Positions 54,399 to 62,584 of a stretch of 64,000 bases of DNA are shown one piece after another (the stretch's first letter is position 1; each line of letters starts with the position of its first letter). The DNA is from Flavobacteriales bacterium. GTDB taxonomy: Bacteria > Bacteroidota > Bacteroidia > Flavobacteriales > UBA7430. Location: assembly GCA_002707145.1 (NCBI GenBank), contig PAMD01000022.1, positions 55,312 to 119,311 of the forward strand, read 5' to 3'. The notes under the pieces are model-generated. The model was not told where the DNA came from. It saw only the letters and a program-made list of their open reading frames with translations, and made no database searches. The position numbers and the translations under genes were made by a program.

Positions 54399-55198
54399 TG
54401 AGAACTGATATATATATAGGACATCGAAAATATAAACTAGACTTATCTGAGCCTAAGGACTTATCTATTCCATTATACTTCAATGGGGAACAACCAAATA
54501 CTTATGGAGTAAAAAAAGCCAGCTCAGTTCCTTACCAAGACGGGAAATTTGTAGGAGATAGAAGAAAAAATGGCCCTTGTAATTTTGAGACCTATCAGCT
54601 TACCCCCCACTGCAACGGTACTCACACTGAATGTATAGGCCATATCACAAAAGAGCGTATTGATATTTTTAGCTCATTAAAAGATATAATGATTCCAAGC
54701 TATCTGATTAGCATTGAACCCGAACCCAGCCAAGAGTCATATTCACCTAGTTTGAACAAAGAAGACCTTTTAATAACCAAAGAACTACTTCAAAAAAAGC
54801 TAAGTGGTGTATCAAAATATTTTTTGAAAGGTCTAATAATAAGAACATTACCAAATCTTGAAAGAAAGAAATCACAAGATTACATGAAGCTTACTCCTGC
54901 CTTTTTCAGTATTGATGCAATGGAATATATCAGGGAAATAGGTGTCAAGCATTTACTTGTAGATACCCCATCGGTTGACAGACTTTTTGATAATGGAATT
55001 CTTTCGGCTCATAACACATTTTGGAACACACAGGATAAAGAATATAACTCAAAAACAAAAAATAAAACCATCACAGAAATGATTTTTGTAGAAAATCAAA
55101 TTCTTGACGGAAAATATATACTAAACATTCAAATCCCAGCTTTCGTAGCAGATGCGGCTCCAAGTCGGCCAATTATATTTAAAATCAATGATCTTTAA
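54398..55198 (+). CDS. Cyclase-family hydrolase, likely arylformamidase (kynurenine formamidase)
   Basis: Would hydrolyse N-formylkynurenine to kynurenine and formate, the second step of the pathway. 266 aa. The metal site is HCNGTHTECIGH (residues 71-82). Compared with the KynB consensus HxGTHxDxPxH, the first His is shifted or replaced by Cys, and Asp is Glu; G, T, the second His and the last His are kept. No other formamidase is present in the operon, so position supports the assignment, but the altered site makes it less than certain. Confidence 0.75.
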   Translation: MRTDIYIGHRKYKLDLSEPKDLSIPLYFNGEQPNTYGVKKASSVPYQDGKFVGDRRKNGPCNFETYQLTPHCNGTHTECIGHITKERIDIFSSLKDIMIPSYLISIEPEPSQESYSPSLNKEDLLITKELLQKKLSGVSKYFLKGLIIRTLPNLERKKSQDYMKLTPAFFSIDAMEYIREIGVKHLLVDTPSVDRLFDNGILSAHNTFWNTQDKEYNSKTKNKTITEMIFVENQILDGKYILNIQIPAFVADAAPSRPIIFKINDL

Positions 55199-56438
55199 AA
55201 ATACATTAGAACACGCCTTACTTTTAGACAAGCAGGATAAGTTGAGAAATTACAGAAAGGAATTTCACCTTCCCAAAAAGAAAAATGGAGAGCACTACAT
55301 TTACCTTTGCGGAAACTCTTTGGGACTTCAACCAAAACGTACAAGAACCTTCTTGGAGCAAGAATTAAAAGATTGGGCTCAACTTGGAGTAGAGGGACAT
55401 ATGCATGCTAAAAACCCCTGGCTACATTATCATGAATTTCTTGCTGTTGGCTTTTCAAAAATCGTCGGAGCCAATCCTTCTGAAGTAGTTGCTATGAACT
55501 CTCTTACAGTGAATCTTCATCTAATGATGGTTTCCTTTTACAGACCAGAGCAAAAAAAATTTAAAATCATAATCGAAGACGATGCTTTTCCTTCTGACAT
55601 ATATTCGGTGAATTCTCAAATCGAACATCATGGGTTTGATCCCCAAGAGGCATTAATAAAAATCAAACCTAGAAAAGGAGAATTTGTATTGCGAACACAA
55701 GATATTCTCAAAATAATTGAAGAACAAGGTGATCAAATTGCATTAATTATGCTCGGTGGAGTCAATTATTATACTGGCCAAGTTTTTGACTTTAAATTAA
55801 TCACAGAAAAAGCTCACCAGAAAAATATCACTGTGGGATTTGATCTTGCTCATGGGGCTGGAAATATCCATTTAGATCTTCATAATTGGGATGTTGATTT
55901 TGCTGTATGGTGTTCTTATAAGTACTTAAATTCAGGTCCTGGATCTGTAGCTGGAGCATTTATTCATGAAAGACACCATAACCAGAATCTACATAGGTTT
56001 GCAGGTTGGTGGGGACATAACAAAGATAACAGATTTGACATGCCAGATGTTTTTGATCCCATACAAAGTGCAGAGGGATGGCAACTAAGTAATCCCCCAA
56101 TTTTGTCTTTGGCAGCTATTCGAGCATCTTTATCAATCTTTGATGAGGTAGGAATGGATTCCTTGGTTGAAAAATCAAATAAAATGACTGAATATCTTCG
56201 TTTCCTATTGCAAAAGGCTAAGTCTAATCAGATTGAGATTATTACCCCAAAAAATAGCGGATGTCAACTTTCAATTCGCGTAAAAAATGGATCCAAAAAA
56301 ATATTTGACCAGATAACTAAAAAAGGAGTGATTTCTGATTGGCGTGAACCTGACGTCATTCGTATTGCACCGGCCCCACTTTATAACAACTATAGTGACT
56401 TATTCAAATTTTATAAAATTTTAGAATCTGTTTTATGA
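55188..56438 (+). CDS. kynU: Kynureninase
   Basis: PLP enzyme cleaving kynurenine or 3-hydroxykynurenine to (3-hydroxy)anthranilate plus alanine. 416 aa. YLCGNSLGLQPKRTRTFLEQEL near the start; the PLP lysine is K245 in WCSYKYLNSGPGSVAGAFIHER; GWWGHNKDNRFDMPDVFDP is a kynureninase signature. The start at 55188 (MIFKNTLEHALLLD) overlaps the cyclase stop by 11 bp; an earlier ATG at 55152 lies in another gene. 3-hydroxykynurenine is the likely substrate because a monooxygenase gene follows. Confidence 0.95.
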   Translation: MIFKNTLEHALLLDKQDKLRNYRKEFHLPKKKNGEHYIYLCGNSLGLQPKRTRTFLEQELKDWAQLGVEGHMHAKNPWLHYHEFLAVGFSKIVGANPSEVVAMNSLTVNLHLMMVSFYRPEQKKFKIIIEDDAFPSDIYSVNSQIEHHGFDPQEALIKIKPRKGEFVLRTQDILKIIEEQGDQIALIMLGGVNYYTGQVFDFKLITEKAHQKNITVGFDLAHGAGNIHLDLHNWDVDFAVWCSYKYLNSGPGSVAGAFIHERHHNQNLHRFAGWWGHNKDNRFDMPDVFDPIQSAEGWQLSNPPILSLAAIRASLSIFDEVGMDSLVEKSNKMTEYLRFLLQKAKSNQIEIITPKNSGCQLSIRVKNGSKKIFDQITKKGVISDWREPDVIRIAPAPLYNNYSDLFKFYKILESVL

Positions 56439-57769
56439 AAAAATCAATTTCTATTGCTGGTGCAGGACTAGTAGGTTCATTGTGTGCATTATATATGTGT
56501 AAAAGAGGTTATAAAACAACCATCTTTGAGCGAAGAAACGATCTAAGATCTGAAATTATCACAGCAGGAAAATCAATTAATTTAGCTCTTTCTACCCGGG
56601 GTTGGACAGCACTTAAAAAAGTGGGTGCCGACATAGAAGTTGAAAAAATTGCTATACCAATGTACAAGAGAGTTATGCATGATACCAAAGGAAATCTCGT
56701 CGATCAGGCATATGGAAATCCGGGTCAAGCTATTTTCTCTGTGGCAAGAGCAGAACTGAATGTTATGCTAATGCACCTTGCTGAAAAGAACGGCGCTTCC
56801 ATCGAATGCAATGAGAAATGTGTCGATATTGACTTCAAAACTGGTACGACAACCTTTGAAAATACATTCACAAAGAAAATAAAGAAAGTTACTTCAGATC
56901 TTGTAGTCGGCGCAGATGGTGCCTTCTCTCATATTCGATCGCAGATGATTAAACGGCGACGCCAACAGTATTCACAGCATTATATTGATCACGCATATAA
57001 AGAATTATTGATTCCTGCTAATGAAGATGGTACTCATAAAATTGAAAAAAATGCCTTACATATTTGGCCTAGAGGAAACTTTATGCTAATCGCCTTACCA
57101 AATATGGACGGAAGTTACACCTGTACCTTATTTGCCCCGTATGAAGGGAAATATTCCTTTGAAGAATTAAATTCCAAAGAAAATATATTGGCTTATTTCA
57201 ATAAAATATTCCCAGATTTTGCAGAACTAGTCCCAGATTTATATGACCAATTTATAAGTAATCCTACCTCACCTATGGCTATTATGAGAACAGATCCATG
57301 GCACGTTTTTGACAAAGCTGTTCTTGTTGGGGACTCTGCACATGCGACCGTTCCATTCTATGGTCAAGGAATGAACTCTGGCTTTGAAGATTGCCGAGTA
57401 TTGGACGAGTTATTGGATAAACACGAAAATAATTTAGGAGAATGCTTAGAAGAATATTCTAGAGTAAGGAAACCAAATGGAGACGGCGTTCAGGATCTTT
57501 CAATGCATAATTTTATCGTGATGCGAGACAAAACAGCAGATCCTATTTTTTTGCTTCAGAAAAAAATTGAACAAAAGTTTGCTCAACGTTACCCGGAAAA
57601 ATGGACCCCCCTTTACTCTATGGTCAGCTTTTCTAATATTTCTTATGCAAAGGCTTGGAAAATTGGACAACATCAAGAAAAATTAATGGAAACCATTATG
57701 ATGATACCCAGAATTGAAATACTTTGGGACGAGGAAGAAATCATGGAAAAGATATATGAATTAATTTAA
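56435..57769 (+). CDS. kmo: Kynurenine 3-monooxygenase
   Basis: FAD-dependent hydroxylase converting kynurenine to 3-hydroxykynurenine with NADPH and O2. 444 aa. FAD motifs SIAGAGLVGSLCALYM, GKSINLALSTRGWTALK and GDSAHATVPFYGQGMNSGFEDC are complete, and a C-terminal hydrophobic helix near the end may associate it with the membrane. The ATG overlaps the kynU stop by 4 bp (ATGA), and the gene ends overlapping the opposing NamZ-like gene by 4 bp. Last gene of the operon. Confidence 0.95.
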   Translation: MKKSISIAGAGLVGSLCALYMCKRGYKTTIFERRNDLRSEIITAGKSINLALSTRGWTALKKVGADIEVEKIAIPMYKRVMHDTKGNLVDQAYGNPGQAIFSVARAELNVMLMHLAEKNGASIECNEKCVDIDFKTGTTTFENTFTKKIKKVTSDLVVGADGAFSHIRSQMIKRRRQQYSQHYIDHAYKELLIPANEDGTHKIEKNALHIWPRGNFMLIALPNMDGSYTCTLFAPYEGKYSFEELNSKENILAYFNKIFPDFAELVPDLYDQFISNPTSPMAIMRTDPWHVFDKAVLVGDSAHATVPFYGQGMNSGFEDCRVLDELLDKHENNLGECLEEYSRVRKPNGDGVQDLSMHNFIVMRDKTADPIFLLQKKIEQKFAQRYPEKWTPLYSMVSFSNISYAKAWKIGQHQEKLMETIMMIPRIEILWDEEEIMEKIYELI

Positions 57770-58917
57770 GGGTACAGCAAATATAATTGGCGCATTTTTT
57801 TGAAGTCTTCTAAATCATCTGCCCAAGTTTCCTTAATTTGACTTGCTGTCCAGCCTGATTCAATCTGCTTTCGTAGCTCTGTTGAACCGGAAAGTTTATC
57901 GAAAAAAGAATTAAAAAATGATCTTTTCTGGGACATATATTGCCGATGGGAATCAATTAAATAAGACAAATTTATATCCTTTCCAAATGAAATATTGTGC
58001 AAATCCCATCCATAGCATTCTTTGTCTTGATGCTTTGGATATGTTGCTCCAACTTTAGAAATTGGTGTAAAAGAAAAACTACATGAATCCAAGAAAGGAG
58101 ATCCCAATATCTGAAATTGATGCTTTGTTCCTCTACCCACACTTAGATCTGTTCCTTCAAATAAGCATAAAGAAGGGTAAAGAGAAATAGATTGAGAATT
58201 AGGAAGATTTGGAGACGGTTTTACAGGGAGATTATAGGATGTCTGATGGGTGTAATTATTTATCTCCTGACAATATAATTGACATTGTAAAGAATCACTT
58301 AACCAATACTCTCCATTAATCATTTGAGCATACTCAGCTAGAGTCATTCCATGAACAATAGGAATAGGGTGCATTCCCACAAAAGAGGCAAATTTAGGTT
58401 CTAGAACTGGCCCAGATACGTAGTGCCCATTTGGGTTTGGGCGGTCTAAAACCAATAGTGGAATATTATTTTCAGCACAAGCCTCCATAACATAGTGAAG
58501 AGTTGAAATATAGGTGTAAAATCGGGCACCGACATCTTGAAGATCAAAAACCATAATATCTACTAAATCTAGAGACTTTTTAGTGGGCTTCTTGCTGGAA
58601 CCGTATAAAGAATATATAGCTAATCCTGTTTTCTTGTCTGTAGTGTCATGGATCTGAGAGCCCGCATCTGCTAATCCTCTAAACCCATGCTCGGGAGCAA
58701 AAACTTTTTCAACATGAATGTTCATAGAGAGTAAAGTATCTACTAAATGAACTCCATTTACCTCTGAGCTTTGGTTTGCAACTAAAGCCACACGTTTTCC
58801 TTGGAGTAATCCAATATATTTATCCATTTGCGCAGCACCAATTTGGAGTGAATCAGGAGAAGAATTAGATTGACATCCAACCAGGAAACATAATATAAAA
58901 AAGGTTAGAAGTCTCAT
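57766..58917 (-). CDS. namZ: NamZ-type exo-beta-N-acetylmuramidase (DUF1343) lipoprotein
   Basis: Family shown in other species to remove N-acetylmuramic acid from the non-reducing end of peptidoglycan fragments, for cell-wall recycling. 383 aa. Lipobox FLVGC (C15) marks an outer-surface or periplasmic lipoprotein. DUF1343 motifs: GKRVALVANQSSEVNGVHLVDTL, VFAPEHGFRGLADAG, MVFDLQDVGARFYTYISTLHYVMEAC, VLDRPNPN and LFEGTDLSVGRGT. Transcribed divergently from the permease. Confidence 0.88.
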   Translation of the reverse strand: MRLLTFFILCFLVGCQSNSSPDSLQIGAAQMDKYIGLLQGKRVALVANQSSEVNGVHLVDTLLSMNIHVEKVFAPEHGFRGLADAGSQIHDTTDKKTGLAIYSLYGSSKKPTKKSLDLVDIMVFDLQDVGARFYTYISTLHYVMEACAENNIPLLVLDRPNPNGHYVSGPVLEPKFASFVGMHPIPIVHGMTLAEYAQMINGEYWLSDSLQCQLYCQEINNYTHQTSYNLPVKPSPNLPNSQSISLYPSLCLFEGTDLSVGRGTKHQFQILGSPFLDSCSFSFTPISKVGATYPKHQDKECYGWDLHNISFGKDINLSYLIDSHRQYMSQKRSFFNSFFDKLSGSTELRKQIESGWTASQIKETWADDLEDFKKMRQLYLLYP

Positions 58918-58922
58918 TTTAG

Positions 58923-58930
58923 TATCTTTG
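58923..58930 (+). promoter_or_regulatory. -7 box for the LolC/E-like permease
   Basis: TATCTTTG, a perfect -7 match, 24 bp before the TTG start at 58955. No clear -33 element. Confidence 0.5.
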
Positions 58931-58954
58931 TAAACAAATATAAAGCAAATCGCA

Positions 58955-60187
58955 TTGAATTTTGAAAAATTTGTAGCAAAACGCCTTCACAGCGAAAAAA
59001 ATATGGAGCATTCCATTTCCGCTCCTATTCTAAAAATGGCTATTGCTGCAGTCAGTCTCAGTATTACAGTCATGATCATAGCACTTTCTGTTGGCAAAGG
59101 TTTACAACAAAAAATTGGCAACAAAGTACGCGGATTTACATCTGACATTCAGATTAGACCCTTAGACTTAAATCAATCTATCGAATCTATACCCATCATC
59201 CTAGACAGTATATACCTGAGAAGTTTAAATCAAATTCCTTCCATTGAAAAGCTCAATCCAGAAATTACAAAAAATTCACTTATAAAAACAGATACTGAAT
59301 TTGACGGTGTCCTTGTGAAAGGATTTGATCATAATTACGATTGGACTTTTTTTGAAAAACATATCGTCCAAGGCTTTTGTCCCATTTATAGTAAATCTGA
59401 AAAAAGTCAAGAAATTCTTGTATCAAAAAAGATATCCCGAAAGCTAAATCTAGAACTAAATCAAGAGGTACTATTTTATTTTCAAGGAAAAAACAAATCA
59501 AAAGCCATCATTCGTAAATTTAAAATATGTGGAATATATGAAACTGGAATTGAACTTTTTGATGACCATTATACTATTGTAGACATCAAACAATTACAAA
59601 AAATTAATCGCTGGGAGAAAAACCAATTTAGCTCCTTAGAAATAGGAGTATATGCCGGGAGTGATAAAGACAAAACACTCGACCTAGTAGAAATCATTAG
59701 TCCTTATGAGATACAAGTCATAAGCAGTAAAGAACGATATTCTCAAATTTTTGACTGGATTCAACTTTTTGATATTAATATTCTCCTAATTATATCCATT
59801 ATGGTAATGGTAGCTAGTATCAACATGATCAGTTCCCTGCTAATTGTTATTTTGGAAAGAGCCAAGATGATTGGATTATTAAGATCCCTTGGAGCAAGAC
59901 AAGTCTCTATCAAAAAGATATTTCTTTACCACTCATTTTACTTACTTAAGAAAGGACTTTTTATCGGAAATATGTTGGGTTTAACATTAATCGGTATACA
60001 ACATTTATTTGCTCCCTTAAGGTTAGATCCTAGTCATTATTATGTTAGGAAAGTACCCGTTTTATTGAGTTTGGAAAATTGGCTTTTGATCAATCTTGTC
60101 TCAGTTCTAATATGCATGGTGATACTTTTAATTCCAGCCCAAATTATTAAAAGAATAGAACCAATTGAGGCACTTCGTTATGAATAA
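58955..60187 (+). CDS. ABC-transporter permease, LolC/LolE (FtsX) family
   Basis: Inner-membrane subunit of a MacB/LolCDE-like ABC transporter, probably lipoprotein release. 410 aa, four helices: one near residues 28-48, a large periplasmic domain (about 50-265), then three helices at about 270-400 forming the FtsX domain, with RAKMIGLLRSLGARQVSIKKIFLYHSFYL the conserved coupling helix. Start codon is TTG at 58955 (MNFEKFVAKRL), matching family starts. A second permease and an ATPase are not adjacent. Overlaps the opposing threonine aldolase gene by 10 bp. Confidence 0.86.
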   Translation: MNFEKFVAKRLHSEKNMEHSISAPILKMAIAAVSLSITVMIIALSVGKGLQQKIGNKVRGFTSDIQIRPLDLNQSIESIPIILDSIYLRSLNQIPSIEKLNPEITKNSLIKTDTEFDGVLVKGFDHNYDWTFFEKHIVQGFCPIYSKSEKSQEILVSKKISRKLNLELNQEVLFYFQGKNKSKAIIRKFKICGIYETGIELFDDHYTIVDIKQLQKINRWEKNQFSSLEIGVYAGSDKDKTLDLVEIISPYEIQVISSKERYSQIFDWIQLFDINILLIISIMVMVASINMISSLLIVILERAKMIGLLRSLGARQVSIKKIFLYHSFYLLKKGLFIGNMLGLTLIGIQHLFAPLRLDPSHYYVRKVPVLLSLENWLLINLVSVLICMVILLIPAQIIKRIEPIEALRYE

Positions 60188-61191
60188 GAAATTAATGCTT
60201 TTTTAACATCCTCAAGCATCTGGTCATTAAACTGCAAGTGGGTCACAAAACGAATCTGGTTGGGGCCTATTGCAGAGCAAAAAATATTTTTCTTCTTCAG
60301 ATAAGAAACCAATTCCAACGAATTATCAACCGTAAAAATCACAATATTAGTTTCCACAGGAAACACATTATGTACTGTTTTCGTCTTCAATAAAACATCT
60401 GAAATTTCTTTTGCTCGTCTGTGGTCTTCAACCAAAAAAGGTACATTAAAATCTAAAGCATATGACCCTGCAGCAGCCAAATATCCTACTTGACGCATTC
60501 CGCCTCCTAAGACTTTTCGCACTCTTTTTGCCTTATGAATAAAATCTTTAGAACCCAACAGTAGAGAACCTATTGGGGCGCCTAATCCTTTGGAGAGGCA
60601 TACTGAAATACTATCAAAAATAGAGCCATAATCTTTAGGTTCGGTCTGGGTCTTAACAATAGCATTATACAATCTAGCGCCGTCCATATGAAAAGCGAAT
60701 TTTTTATTTTTACAAAATGATGACAGTTCTTGCAGAGTCTCTAAATCATAACACGCTCCTCCGCCTTTGTTTGTAGTATTTTCGACACAGACCAATTTGG
60801 TGTAGGGGTAGTGAACATTCTCCTCCCTTAATGCAGCCTCAATTAGAGGAACAGTTAATTTGCCATATTGGCCTTTTATGAGTCTTACTGAGGCGGAAGA
60901 ATTGAATGCAATTCCTCCTCCTTCGTAATAGTATACATGGGATGTAGTATCACAGATCACCTCATCTCCAGGCTGAGTGTGTACTTTAATTGCTATCTGA
61001 TTAGCCATTGTTCCTGAGGGGCAAAATAAGGCTGCTTCCATTCCAAAAATAGATGCAATTTTATCTTCTAGAGATATTACAGTCTCATCTTCTTCCCAGA
61101 CATCGTCACCTACTTCTGCATCAAACATAAATTGAAGCATTTCCGGACTAGGTTTTGTGAACGTGTCACTTCTCAATTCTATTTTTCTCAT
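60178..61191 (-). CDS. ltaE: Low-specificity threonine aldolase
   Basis: PLP enzyme splitting threonine/allo-threonine to glycine and acetaldehyde. 337 aa. LRSDTFTKPSPEMLQFMFDAEVGDDVWEEDET at the start, LFCPSGTMANQIAIK, HMDGARLYNAIV and the PLP lysine in SVCLSKGLGAPIGSLLLG. AroK overlaps its start by 4 bp (ATGA), indicating co-transcription as SDR-aroK-threonine aldolase. Confidence 0.92.
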   Translation of the reverse strand: MRKIELRSDTFTKPSPEMLQFMFDAEVGDDVWEEDETVISLEDKIASIFGMEAALFCPSGTMANQIAIKVHTQPGDEVICDTTSHVYYYEGGGIAFNSSASVRLIKGQYGKLTVPLIEAALREENVHYPYTKLVCVENTTNKGGGACYDLETLQELSSFCKNKKFAFHMDGARLYNAIVKTQTEPKDYGSIFDSISVCLSKGLGAPIGSLLLGSKDFIHKAKRVRKVLGGGMRQVGYLAAAGSYALDFNVPFLVEDHRRAKEISDVLLKTKTVHNVFPVETNIVIFTVDNSLELVSYLKKKNIFCSAIGPNQIRFVTHLQFNDQMLEDVKKALISYS

Positions 61192-61700
61192 TTGAAAAGT
61201 ATTTTAATTTCATTCGATATCTCAGACAAAGATTTGCCTTGGGTTTCAATAATATATTTGGATTGCATGTAATATTTTTCTCGATTTATCAGCTCTGAAG
61301 AAATAAATTCACTTAAAGTATTTTTGTCTTTGAAAAAACTAATCCTAGGACGATTTAATTTACCAAGCCATAATCGGGATACAATAGTGCTTATTGGTGT
61401 TTTTAAATAGATTGTTACACCTAATTTATTCATCAAATCTATGGTTCTTTTATTACAGGGCATACCTCCACCCGAGGAAATAATAAGATCTTCTTGATAA
61501 ATTAGAAATTCTAAGCATTCTTGTTCTTTTTGGCGAAATACATCCTCACCATGCATAGAAAATATTTCTGAAATTGGTTGACACATTTGTCTCTCAATCC
61601 ATTGATCTGTATCCACCCATCTATAATTAAGGAGAGGGCTAAGTATTTCTCCGACAGTAGTTTTCCCAGAAGCAGGATAGCCTAAAAGAAATAATTTCAT
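61188..61700 (-). CDS. aroK: Shikimate kinase
   Basis: ATP-dependent phosphorylation of shikimate in aromatic amino-acid synthesis. 170 aa. P-loop GYPASGKTTVG (residues 8-18), the Asp-x-Asp VDTDQWIE, FRQKEQE and the SSGGGMP substrate loop are conserved, with R in LNRPRIS as lid. Starts directly after the SDR stop. aroE is 24 kb away, so the pathway is scattered. Confidence 0.94.
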   Translation of the reverse strand: MKLFLLGYPASGKTTVGEILSPLLNYRWVDTDQWIERQMCQPISEIFSMHGEDVFRQKEQECLEFLIYQEDLIISSGGGMPCNKRTIDLMNKLGVTIYLKTPISTIVSRLWLGKLNRPRISFFKDKNTLSEFISSELINREKYYMQSKYIIETQGKSLSEISNEIKILFK

Positions 61701-62504
61701 CTAAAAGGGTGAATTGGGTTCTTTACTCATATGATTGAAGACCAAGCGATCGACCATACCAGGAAACCACTTGTTAAGAAAAACAGTTAATTTGCCATTA
61801 GATGTAAGCGTAATACGATCTTTTCGTTGAATAACTGCATTAAGGATATAGGATGCAACTTCTTCTGGTTGCATCATTTTATCTTCGTTTCTTGGTGTTT
61901 CTCCCTGAGAAGAACCATCACTTGACAGAGCTTTATTTCGGATATTTGATGCCGTAAATCCTGGGCAAGCGATCAAAACATGCAATCCCCTCTGCAAGTT
62001 TTCTATTCTCAGAGATTCTAGAAATCCATGCATTGCGAATTTAGATGCAGAATAACCTGATCTTCCGGGTAAACCCTTGTAACCAGCAATCGAAGATACT
62101 CCCACCACAGAACCTTTGTTAGAAAGAATACTTTTGAGGGCAAACTTTGTACAATAAACAGTAGACCAGAAGTTTACATCCATTACTTTTCGAATTACGG
62201 AGAGATTCACGTCCATGAATGAAGCACGCATTGAGATTCCGGCATTATTGATCAGGACATCTATTCGACCAAACTTTTCTAGAACTGTATTCATTAATCG
62301 CTTGCAATCATCTTGCTGACTCAAATCAGCAACTATATATAAAACTTTAGCTCCAGAAGAAGATAATTCAGAGGTAATTTGAATAAGTTTATCTTGAGAT
62401 CTAGCAACTAAAACCACAATGGCTTTTTGTAAAGCAAATGTCTTGGCACAAGCTTTTCCAATTCCAGATGAGGCCCCGGTAACAATTACAACTTTATTTT
62501 TCAT
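61701..62504 (-). CDS. Short-chain dehydrogenase/reductase
   Basis: SDR oxidoreductase of 267 aa. The nucleotide loop VTGASSGIGKACA, NNAG, catalytic Ser in VGVSSIAGYKG and YSASK are complete, so it should be active, unlike the SDR at 51.8 kb. A C-terminal stretch with LTVFLNKWFPGMVDRLVF suggests membrane association, as in DltE- or retinol-dehydrogenase-like short-chain enzymes. Substrate is unknown. First gene of an operon with aroK and threonine aldolase; -7 box 42 bp upstream. Confidence 0.87.
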   Translation of the reverse strand: MKNKVVIVTGASSGIGKACAKTFALQKAIVVLVARSQDKLIQITSELSSSGAKVLYIVADLSQQDDCKRLMNTVLEKFGRIDVLINNAGISMRASFMDVNLSVIRKVMDVNFWSTVYCTKFALKSILSNKGSVVGVSSIAGYKGLPGRSGYSASKFAMHGFLESLRIENLQRGLHVLIACPGFTASNIRNKALSSDGSSQGETPRNEDKMMQPEEVASYILNAVIQRKDRITLTSNGKLTVFLNKWFPGMVDRLVFNHMSKEPNSPF

Positions 62505-62545
62505 CTATTCCTTTTTAAATCGTAAAATTGCATTTGACTTTGTAA

Positions 62546-62553
62546 CAAAGATA
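62546..62553 (-). promoter_or_regulatory. -7 box for the SDR-aroK-threonine aldolase operon
   Basis: Minus-strand TATCTTTG, a perfect -7 match, 42 bp before the SDR start, in the divergent gap with the GNAT-like gene. Confidence 0.5.
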
Positions 62554-62584
62554 AAATTAATCACCACAACTAAAGTCCTATCGC

